Source of the DNA: Thermoplasmata archaeon
GTDB taxonomy: Archaea; Thermoplasmatota; Thermoplasmata; Thermoplasmatales; GCA-001856825
DNA: 8,725 bases
Assembly: GCA_021831005.1 (NCBI GenBank)
Contig: JAKBNO010000011.1
Location: 1 to 8,725 of the forward strand
Direction: 5' to 3'
Under the pieces are notes generated by a model that was not told the origin of the DNA, did not search any database, and was given only the letters and a program-made list of their open reading frames with translations. How positions within the stretch are numbered: position 1 is the first letter of the stretch; each line of letters opens with the position of its first letter. A program made the position numbers and the translations under genes. This document shows positions 1 to 5,233 of the stretch, one piece after another.

Positions 1-112
1 GTCTTTCTGCTAAAGTAGTCTTTCCAGCGCCTGGCGGTCCGGTGAACCATAGTACATATCCGTTTTCACTCAAAATAATCAAATCCTTCCAGTGGCTTAC
101 CTTGCATTCCAT
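1..112 (-). CDS. cysC: Adenylylsulfate (APS) kinase family protein, N-terminal fragment cut by window edge
   Basis: Only the first 37 codons are in the window; the rest lies beyond base 1. The peptide contains GYVLWFTGPPGAGKTTLAER, a Walker A P-loop (GPPGAGKT at residues 25-32) preceded by the LWFTG strand typical of APS kinases (usually LWFTGLSGSGKST). These enzymes phosphorylate adenylylsulfate with ATP to give PAPS in the cytoplasm. The start is uncertain. ATG at 112 overlaps the upstream phosphodiesterase gene by 47 nt; an in-frame TTG at 73 would overlap it by only 8 nt and has GGAAGG 11 nt upstream. Either way it is transcribed with, and probably translationally coupled to, the phosphodiesterase. 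Without the C-terminal half another P-loop nucleotide or sugar kinase cannot be excluded, but the residues around the P-loop favour APS kinase. Confidence 0.72.
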   Translation of the reverse strand, partial: MECKVSHWKDLIILSENGYVLWFTGPPGAGKTTLAER

Positions 113-1454
113 ACATCTTTCTGACTCTATAAAATTCCAGTATTGTAGGCGCTATCCTGAATATTGTGGAATCTATCACCTTTCCAATCTTCTTGTTCTT
201 TCTGTACATGATATAAATTCCGTCGTAATCATGGACCGCATCGTCGGGTCCTGTGTCATTTTCAAGAAGATAATCGGTGTCGTATCCGACCGTTCCAGCT
301 GTTCGCCAGCTCAAATCGTCCAAGTAGACGAACAGGTCAGACCTATCTCCGTTTACTACCGGATACGCTTCCTCGGGTTCAAAAACCCTGGTTTTCCACT
401 CTTCACCGTTTGGCCCCTTAATAGACTTAATTTTCTCTTTCAGGATCTCCAACTCTTTTTTCACGTCTCTCACATCGATAATGCCCTCTGGCTCCCTTCC
501 CTTTATGTTCAGAAATACTCTGGCATAATAGCCTCCCCATGCCCAGGCCTTTGAGTGGGACCAGTCAATATCCAATTCGTCAAGGGAAGCACCTTGTTTT
601 GGTATGTTACCATTGAGCTTTAGGTACCCTTCCTTAATGAGCCACTGGTTGAATGCAAATGCACCCTTCATCGCCTTTGCACCGTGGTCAGATACTATAA
701 GGACTACGGTATCTTCGTCGAACTGTTCGAGCATCTTTCCTATGTGAGAGTCTACCATTTTGAAGTAAGAAATGAATTTTTCCTTCATCTCTGGGTCGTT
801 CTCATACAGGTGGCTCTCTTCGTCTATGTATCTCCAGAATGAATGATGAATCCTATCTATGCCAATCTCAACCATGAAGAAGAAATCCCACTGCTTCTCC
901 TTTAGCATCTTCTCTGCCATTCGGAACCTAGTATCGGTCATCCTGTAGATCTCATCCAGGATCTGTTTTTTCTCAGGTTTTCTAAACTTGACATCAAACT
1001 TGTAATCCGGGAAGTCTCTGAGAATATCGTTTTTGAGACCCGGAGGGTAGGTGAATTCCTTATTGGTATCTGGAGTGAGAAAATCCGTTACCAATAGCCC
1101 TGGGACAGGTTTGGGGGGATAGGATGGAGGAACGGCTATGATGATGCTTCGCTTGTTTCTCTTTCCGAGAATATCCCAGACCGTGTCAAACTTTATGTCT
1201 TGAGAAGTCGGAATCTTGATATCATTGTACGAGTTTGGAACTCTGGATCGAAATCCATAGAGTCCAAGTTCTCCTGGAGACCTTCCAGTAGACATTACCA
1301 TCCACGCGGGGACGGTTATGGGAGGATCGCAGCTTCTGAGTTTTCCAGAAATGCCTGCTTCCGTCATCATCGAGAGATTGGGAAGGTAGTCCTTCAATTT
1401 ATGAAATATTAATTCTGGTGCCGCACAGTCGAGTCCTATAACAGCTACTCTCAT
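66..1454 (-). CDS. Type I phosphodiesterase / nucleotide pyrophosphatase, alkaline phosphatase superfamily
   Basis: This 462-residue protein has all expected metal and nucleophile positions of the two-metal alkaline phosphatase superfamily. They are D9 in VIGLDC, the nucleophile T47 in PPITVPAW, D200 and H204 in IDRIHHSFW, D256-H257 in SDHGA, and H408 in AVHDYDG. Family members hydrolyse phosphodiester, pyrophosphate or sulfate ester bonds; the real substrate cannot be read from sequence. There is no signal peptide or membrane segment, so it should be cytoplasmic, unlike secreted sulfatases. ATG at 1454 lies 9 bp after the stop of the RHH gene, with no strong ribosome binding site, and the 3' end overlaps the APS kinase start. 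The context suggests a nucleotide such as APS, PAPS or PAP, or a sulfated or phosphorylated metabolite, as substrate; that is inference. The active site looks intact and complete. Confidence 0.88.
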   Translation of the reverse strand: MRVAVIGLDCAAPELIFHKLKDYLPNLSMMTEAGISGKLRSCDPPITVPAWMVMSTGRSPGELGLYGFRSRVPNSYNDIKIPTSQDIKFDTVWDILGKRNKRSIIIAVPPSYPPKPVPGLLVTDFLTPDTNKEFTYPPGLKNDILRDFPDYKFDVKFRKPEKKQILDEIYRMTDTRFRMAEKMLKEKQWDFFFMVEIGIDRIHHSFWRYIDEESHLYENDPEMKEKFISYFKMVDSHIGKMLEQFDEDTVVLIVSDHGAKAMKGAFAFNQWLIKEGYLKLNGNIPKQGASLDELDIDWSHSKAWAWGGYYARVFLNIKGREPEGIIDVRDVKKELEILKEKIKSIKGPNGEEWKTRVFEPEEAYPVVNGDRSDLFVYLDDLSWRTAGTVGYDTDYLLENDTGPDDAVHDYDGIYIMYRKNKKIGKVIDSTIFRIAPTILEFYRVRKMYGMQGKPLEGFDYFE

Positions 1455-1463
1455 TCAGTTCAC

Positions 1464-1682
1464 TCAGTCTAGATATCCCAGAGATCGCAGTCTGTCTTTC
1501 ACTTTCTTTTCGTCCTCGGCGTTGAATGCTTCCTGGTCCGTGCCATGAGTGAGTATCTCCCGGAGGACAAATGTTACATAATCACTAACAGAAGTGAACC
1601 CTGTTCCCTTTATTTTCTCCTGGATCTTCTCGAACAGCGGAGTTGGAAGAGAAACGGTTGTGTATTTCTTATCCGTAACCAT
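1464..1682 (-). CDS. Ribbon-helix-helix (CopG/MetJ-type) small protein, probable regulator
   Basis: This 72-residue protein begins with a short strand, KYTTVSLP (residues 6-13), followed by an amphipathic helix (about 14-28) and, after a G-F-T-S turn, a second helix (about 31-45, SVSDYVTFVLREIL). This is the strand-helix-helix layout of RHH DNA-binding dimers. The C-terminal third is charged and ends in a helix closing with LRSLGYLD, outside the RHH core. It is the first gene of the operon with the phosphodiesterase (9 bp gap) and APS kinase. ATG at 1682 falls at the expected transcription start of the upstream TATA box, so the mRNA is probably leaderless. An 8-bp inverted repeat covers that TATA box, which suggests autorepression. 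It could instead be an antitoxin-like protein, but no toxin gene accompanies it. It contains no cysteine. Confidence 0.75.
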   Translation of the reverse strand: MVTDKKYTTVSLPTPLFEKIQEKIKGTGFTSVSDYVTFVLREILTHGTDQEAFNAEDEKKVKDRLRSLGYLD

Positions 1683-1691
1683 AAGGTACGA

Positions 1692-1717
1692 GGTAAATTT
1701 TGTACATATAATTTACC
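1692..1717. promoter_or_regulatory. Candidate operator: perfect 8-bp inverted repeat over the RHH operon promoter
   Basis: GGTAAATT (1692-1699) and its exact reverse complement AATTTACC (1710-1717) flank a 10-bp spacer that contains the palindrome TGTACA. Half-site centres are 18 bp apart. The right arm overlaps the TATA element and the left arm lies just upstream of the start codon, so a bound dimer or tetramer would block TBP/TFB or polymerase. The repeat is seen directly; its use by the adjacent RHH protein is inference. Confidence 0.5.
1706..1713 (-). promoter_or_regulatory. TATA box of the RHH-phosphodiesterase-APS kinase operon
   Basis: On the minus strand the sequence is AATTATAT, centred about 27 bp upstream of the ATG at 1682, with purine-rich GGGTAA just upstream as a possible BRE. 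This spacing puts transcription initiation at or next to the start codon, giving a leaderless mRNA. Confidence 0.55.
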
Positions 1718-1732
1718 CTAATTAAACCTAAT
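1717..1732. repeat. CCTAAT direct repeat with 10-bp period
   Basis: CCTAAT occurs at 1717-1722 and again at 1727-1732, exactly one helical turn apart, immediately upstream of the RHH TATA box as read on the minus strand. It could extend the operator region or be chance in AT-rich DNA. Confidence 0.3.
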
Positions 1733-1780
1733 GCATGCTCCAATAAATGGTGAATAATCCAGGAAAAAAGTCAGTTTTGT

Positions 1781-1798
1781 ACTTAATTACACTTAATT
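1781..1798. repeat. ACTTAATT direct repeat with 10-bp period
   Basis: ACTTAATT is repeated at 1781-1788 and 1791-1798. The two copies lie on the same face of the helix, like a tandem binding site. The related CCTAAT pair further left has the same period. No bound factor is known. Confidence 0.35.
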
Positions 1799-2000
1799 CG
1801 GAGGATCTTTCACGTAAATGCTTTTTGAAGTTTCCTACTCTTCCCAAAAGTCAATTGTATTGGTAGCACCTTAGCAGTAGTACCTCCAGATGCGACTCTT
1901 ACCTTAAGTCGTAACAGAAATCTGTGACATTGAAGTACGATGATAGAATAATGCTCAGTTACTGATATGTGCTTAGAAACTCCAAGACGCTCGACCTGAG
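1799..2000. other. Divergent intergenic region with no supported gene
   Basis: This is the rest of the 365-bp gap between the RHH gene and alba. It holds a GGAGGA (1800-1805) followed by an 18-codon open frame (1818-1874), a weak hairpin CGACT/AGTCG (about 1893-1911) and a short dyad ACAGA-AA-TCTGT (1914-1925). No tRNA fold, no convincing C/D-box RNA and no longer coding frame was found. The two divergent promoters lie at its edges. Confidence 0.4.
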
Positions 2001-2016
2001 GAAAAAATTAAATATG
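2001..2016 (+). promoter_or_regulatory. alba promoter: purine BRE plus TATA box
   Basis: A purine run GAAAAAA (2001-2007) is followed by TTAAATATG (2008-2016). The TATA centre at about 2012 predicts transcription initiation near 2038, just upstream of the alba start region. Confidence 0.6.
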
Positions 2017-2037
2017 ATTTGTCGTTGAGACAATTCT

Positions 2038-2043
2038 GGTGAT
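2038..2043 (+). promoter_or_regulatory. Ribosome binding site GGTGAT deciding the alba start
   Basis: GGTGAT lies 4 nt before the ATG at 2048. The same bases contain an in-frame GTG (2039) that would add three residues (MIP) and could be a leaderless start. Alba proteins usually begin just before the conserved GKKP segment, and the Shine-Dalgarno match favours the ATG. Confidence 0.5.
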
Positions 2044-2047
2044 ACCA

Positions 2048-2329
2048 ATGGCTGATAACAACACTATATTCATCGGGAAAAAACCAACAGAAAACTATGT
2101 TTTTAGCACAATAATGCTCTTTACAAATGGGGCGAACGAAGTCTCAATCAAAGCCAGAGGAATGGCAATAAAGAGGGCCGTAGACGTCGCTGAAATCGTG
2201 AGGAACCGAATGGAATCAATGATGAAGACCAAAGTAACGTACCAAGACGTGAAGATTGCGACGGAAAAAGTTCAGAGAGAGGATGGAGAAAGCAACGTGT
2301 CCTCGATAGAGATAATCCTTAAGAAGTAG
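2048..2329 (+). CDS. alba: Alba (Sac10b family) chromatin and RNA-binding protein
   Basis: This 93-residue protein matches the Alba fold and length. It has an N-terminal IFIGKKP segment, whose lysine pair (K11, K12) contacts nucleic acid and corresponds to the lysine acetylated in Sulfolobus Alba. The motif ARGMAIKRAVDVAEIVRNR forms the central helix, and the C-terminal strand ends in SNVSSIEIILKK. Alba dimers coat DNA and also bind RNA, and they affect compaction and transcription. The gene has its own promoter and a hairpin plus T-run immediately after it, so it is probably monocistronic, though read-through into tgtA is possible. It contains no cysteine. An alternative GTG start at 2039 would give 96 residues. 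Confidence 0.95.
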   Translation: MADNNTIFIGKKPTENYVFSTIMLFTNGANEVSIKARGMAIKRAVDVAEIVRNRMESMMKTKVTYQDVKIATEKVQREDGESNVSSIEIILKK

Positions 2330-2356
2330 GTGAATCACACCTACCACTAATTTTTT
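2326..2356 (+). terminator. Terminator-like hairpin and T6 tract after alba
   Basis: GTAGGTG (2326-2332) pairs perfectly with CACCTAC (2338-2344) around a 5-nt loop, and a T6 run follows at 2351-2356. The alba stop codon lies inside the left arm. Archaeal termination depends mostly on the T tract; the hairpin may add mRNA stability. A second dyad, CTAAT/ATTAG (2347-2351 and 2358-2362), overlaps the T run. Confidence 0.5.
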
Positions 2357-2371
2357 GATTAGATCTGTTCG

Positions 2372-4168
2372 ATGTTCCAGATTCTTCACCGGGATGGATT
2401 AGCTAGAATTGGAGAACTGGAAATCAACAATAAGAGAATTCAAACCCCAGTCCTTTTACCAGTTTTGCATCCCTTCAAAGCAGAACCTTGGGTCTCGTTT
2501 GTTAAGGAGCTTAAATTACGGGGAGTGATAACCAACTCCTACATTCTGAGGAAGGGAGGATTTCAAGTTGGTAATGACATTCACGACCTCTTGAATTTCC
2601 AAGGTCTAGTAATGACCGATTCAGGAACTTTCCAGGAACACATGTATGGGGAGCTCAACGCAGGCAATCTGGAGATGGTAAAGTACCAAGAAGGCATAAA
2701 TTCGGATATAATCACTATAAGAGATATTTTCTCTGAAATGGACCATTCCCACGAGAGGGTAAGCGAAGATGTTTCAGAGAATTTCAGGAGGGGAAAAGAG
2801 GCAATCAAGGAAACTGGCAAGTACATTGCACTCCCCATTCAGGGAGGGGTATACCAGGATCTGCGGACGGAAAGTGCAAGAATGATGGGATCACTGGACA
2901 GTGAGTATTTCCCGATAGGTGGGATCGTACCGTTTATGGAGAGATACATGTATTCGCAAGTAGTGGATGCTGTATTGAATTCCAAGTCAAACATGAAGAG
3001 TTCAAATGTGATTCATGCTTTTGGAGCTGGCCATCCAATGTTCTTTCCCATTCTATTCCTCATGGGAGTGGATGTCATTGACTCTTCGGCATACATCAAG
3101 TATGCAAGGGACGATAGGATACTGACTGAAACAGGCACGGTAGACCTTAAGGATTTTGCTGAGGAGTTACCCGCTTCTCCGTATTTTGACAAGTACTCTG
3201 AAAAGGAACTGGAATCTCTTTCTAGAGAAGAAAAAACAACTATAATTGGAAAACATAACCTGTACGTATCAGTAAAAGAACTGGAAAACATAAAACAACA
3301 GATACGCTCTGAAAACATCTGGAACTACGCAGAGTACCGCGCGCATTCCCATCCCCTCTTGCTTGAAGCTTATAGGAAGATCCTCGATTTCTACGAATAC
3401 ACCGAGAAGTATGAACCACGTTCTAGAAAGACCCCAGTATTCTATGTGGGGGAAGAAACACTTAAGAGACCGGACGTAAGAAGATTCATTTCTCGCATTA
3501 CCCAATCGGGCCAAGGTGTAAAGATCGATAAAAAACCTTACTCCTATTATGCGGAAATTCCAGGGATAGAGGTTCAAACCCATTTTGGAACAGTACCATT
3601 GTTCCTCGATGAAACCTACCCAGTTGCTCAGTCCCTATTTCCTGGAGAATATTACGAAAGTTCAAAGGATATCTTAAAGTTCGAGAAGGACGAATGGAAA
3701 GAATTCCTGATTGACAAGGTGGACCGCATATTTGAGTACCAGTTTAGTAAGAGGCTCTTCTCTATCTTAGACAGAAGCAGCATCAGAGTGCAGAGGAGCA
3801 AGAACACCGGAAAGATTAGGAACGTATTTCGCGAAGACGAGCCAATACTTGCACTGAGGGCTTCGGATGGTCTGTTTAGCCTTAACTACGCAGGGGCAAA
3901 GTTGATTCATTCACACTTCGAATACCCCCGCCACAGGGTAGTAATTAACCGAGAGGTGGCAGAATTCATAAAGGAAGGAAGAAATGTATTCGCTAAATTT
4001 GTAGAGGATGCAGATCCCTTGATCAGGCCACACGACGATGTTCTCATTGTCGACAAGGAAGACGAATTACTGGCTTATGGCAGGGCGATCCTTAACAGGG
4101 ATGAAATGATTGCTTTTCAAAGAGGAATCGCTGTTAAGAACAGGTTAAAATCTGACGATTCCAGTTAA
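2372..4168 (+). CDS. tgtA: Archaeosine tRNA-guanine transglycosylase (ArcTGT) with PUA domain, zinc-site cysteines missing
   Basis: This 598-residue enzyme exchanges guanine-15 in the tRNA D-loop for preQ0, the first tRNA step towards archaeosine. The length and order fit full ArcTGT. The N-terminal catalytic barrel has D83 in MTDSGTFQ, GG in PIQGG and PIGGIVP, and an acidic pair in GVDVIDSSAY, where D237 matches the nucleophile position. A linker contains HNLYV and RAHSHPLLLEAYR. The C-terminal C2 part (RSKNTGKIRNV, ALRASDGLFSL) is followed by a PUA domain at about 521-593 (RVVINREV to RGIAVKNR). The family zinc site is normally CxCxxC plus a His in HNLY. Here the Cys segment reads ELPASPYFDKY, so all three cysteines are gone and only H295 remains; the whole protein has no cysteine. 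The promoter is weak, with only AT-rich DNA at about 2346-2362. Confidence 0.93.
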   Translation: MFQILHRDGLARIGELEINNKRIQTPVLLPVLHPFKAEPWVSFVKELKLRGVITNSYILRKGGFQVGNDIHDLLNFQGLVMTDSGTFQEHMYGELNAGNLEMVKYQEGINSDIITIRDIFSEMDHSHERVSEDVSENFRRGKEAIKETGKYIALPIQGGVYQDLRTESARMMGSLDSEYFPIGGIVPFMERYMYSQVVDAVLNSKSNMKSSNVIHAFGAGHPMFFPILFLMGVDVIDSSAYIKYARDDRILTETGTVDLKDFAEELPASPYFDKYSEKELESLSREEKTTIIGKHNLYVSVKELENIKQQIRSENIWNYAEYRAHSHPLLLEAYRKILDFYEYTEKYEPRSRKTPVFYVGEETLKRPDVRRFISRITQSGQGVKIDKKPYSYYAEIPGIEVQTHFGTVPLFLDETYPVAQSLFPGEYYESSKDILKFEKDEWKEFLIDKVDRIFEYQFSKRLFSILDRSSIRVQRSKNTGKIRNVFREDEPILALRASDGLFSLNYAGAKLIHSHFEYPRHRVVINREVAEFIKEGRNVFAKFVEDADPLIRPHDDVLIVDKEDELLAYGRAILNRDEMIAFQRGIAVKNRLKSDDSS

Positions 4169-4169
4169 T

Positions 4170-4178
4170 GATATTAAC
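4170..4178 (+). promoter_or_regulatory. TATA-like element of the GNAT gene
   Basis: GATATTAAC begins two bases after the tgtA stop codon. Its centre (4174) is about 26 bp upstream of the GTG start at 4199, which predicts a leaderless mRNA. Confidence 0.4.
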
Positions 4179-4198
4179 TCGCATGCACTTTTCTGAGA

Positions 4199-4963
4199 GT
4201 GGAAATCAGGAAAGCACAGACGATTGAAGAATTTAAAACGGTAGAAAGGATCCAGACGGTCATATGGGGGATGGTTGATGAGCCCCCAACTCCATTACCT
4301 TTGCTCAGGGCACTGAATTCAAATGGTGGACTAGTGGAAGTGGCCATCGAGGAAGGCAAGATAGTCGGGTTCAGTCTGGCCTTCCCAGGGGTTAGTGGGA
4401 ATTACAGATATCTCTACTCACACATGGCTGGAGTGCTTCAAGAATACAGAAACAGGAATGTCGGATATGAAATCAAAATGCACCAGTTCGAACAGGCAAA
4501 GGACATGGGATATTCCGAAGTTAGGTGGACTTTCGATCCTATGAAGACTAGGAACACATTCTTCAACGTTCACAAGCTCGGAGCTTACGCCTATGACTAC
4601 AAGATCAACTATTACGGCATTATGGGATCAAAGGAGAACGAGGGAGTGGAGTCCGACAGGATTGAAGCACACAAATTCCTCGATAGGAAAAAGAAGGTTC
4701 TCGAAAAATACGATATAGCCGCGAGTATAACGGATTTCCCTCAACCCTGGCAGGGTCTAGACGTCAATGGGGACTCCGTTGCAATTGAAGTGCCGTTTGA
4801 CTTGGGAAGCAATGACATTGAGCTTGCGAAGAAATGGCGTTTAGCATTGAGAAGAGCCGTTACCTTACTTGAGCAAAAGAGTTACATAATGAATGACGTC
4901 ATCAGAAAAGAAAAGTCCGCCCTGATGATATTTACGTTGAAGAAGAAACTTGGAATCGATTGA
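4199..4963 (+). CDS. Predicted GNAT-superfamily acetyltransferase, COG3375 type
   Basis: This 254-residue protein begins with a GNAT domain (about 1-140). It has the strand IVGFSLAFPG, the acetyl-CoA-binding turn EYRNRNVGYEIK (about 82-93), and then the signature WTFDPMKTRNTFFNVHKLGA and the run to NYYG (about 110-140). That signature is characteristic of the uncharacterised COG3375 family. Its C-terminal part, with SDRIEAHKFL, a VPFDL segment and AKKWRLALRRA, also fits COG3375 and is not part of the core GNAT fold. The substrate is unknown. The normal Q/R-x-x-G-x-G/A motif reads R-N-V-G-Y-E, with Glu in the last position, so coenzyme binding may be altered. GTG is the only good start: it matches the predicted leaderless transcription start, and no Shine-Dalgarno is evident. 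The gene ends 2 bp from the convergent rps17e stop. It contains no cysteine. Confidence 0.8.
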   Translation: MEIRKAQTIEEFKTVERIQTVIWGMVDEPPTPLPLLRALNSNGGLVEVAIEEGKIVGFSLAFPGVSGNYRYLYSHMAGVLQEYRNRNVGYEIKMHQFEQAKDMGYSEVRWTFDPMKTRNTFFNVHKLGAYAYDYKINYYGIMGSKENEGVESDRIEAHKFLDRKKKVLEKYDIAASITDFPQPWQGLDVNGDSVAIEVPFDLGSNDIELAKKWRLALRRAVTLLEQKSYIMNDVIRKEKSALMIFTLKKKLGID

Positions 4964-4965
4964 AG

Positions 4966-5199
4966 TCAGATTGAGAAATCTTCAACCTCTGCTTCCTTTC
5001 TCTTTCTTGGTATCTTCTTTGTTTTCCAGTAGGTGGTCACGTAACCGGCCACTAGATTTCTCAGTTTCTTGGATGCATCAGGTATGACCTTATTCACTAT
5101 CTCTTTGTTGTGTTCAAAGTCTTTGGTCAGATGCTGTTCATACTCTTCGTATACCTGTCTTGCAACAGTCTTAACTAGTGTAGGTCTAATGGCTCCCAT
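4966..5199 (-). CDS. rps17e: 30S ribosomal protein S17e
   Basis: The 77-residue product MGAIRPTLVKTVARQ... contains the S17e family core: the IRPTxVK N-terminus, a DFEHNKEIVNKV helix and SKKLRNLVAGYVT. It is a small-subunit protein found in archaea and eukaryotes but not bacteria. An in-frame GTG at 5217 would add six residues (MNISRA). The ATG at 5199 is preferred because S17e proteins start with M-G-x-[IV]-R and because it sits about 30 bp downstream of the TATA-like element. The lysine/arginine-rich tail after the core is ordinary for an rRNA-binding protein. It lies downstream of priS on the same strand with a 34-bp gap and probably has its own promoter, possibly with read-through from priS. 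Confidence 0.92.
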   Translation of the reverse strand: MGAIRPTLVKTVARQVYEEYEQHLTKDFEHNKEIVNKVIPDASKKLRNLVAGYVTTYWKTKKIPRKRKEAEVEDFSI

Positions 5200-5223
5200 T
5201 GCTCTCGATATATTCACAGACTA

Positions 5224-5233
5224 ATTAAATATT
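5224..5233 (-). promoter_or_regulatory. TATA box of rps17e
   Basis: The minus strand reads AATATTTAAT directly after the priS stop codon. Its centre is about 29-30 bp upstream of the ATG at 5199, consistent with a very short or absent leader. Confidence 0.5.

Noticed and set aside
42..554. Long plus-strand open frame opposite the phosphodiesterase
   Set aside because: It is antisense to a clearly conserved coding region, has no promoter or family features and reads as a shadow frame.
1921..1970. Possible archaeal C/D box RNA upstream of alba (GATGATA and CTGA)
   Set aside because: The C-box match is imperfect, no usable C'/D' pair with normal spacing is present, and there is no terminal stem.
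3013..3583. Minus-strand open frames inside tgtA
   Set aside because: They lie opposite conserved TgtA domains, their translations show no recognisable motif, and no start signals were found.
4966..5217. S17e starting at GTG 5217
   Set aside because: It would leave only about 12 bp between the TATA element and the start codon. The family begins at the MGxIR methionine, which is the ATG at 5199.
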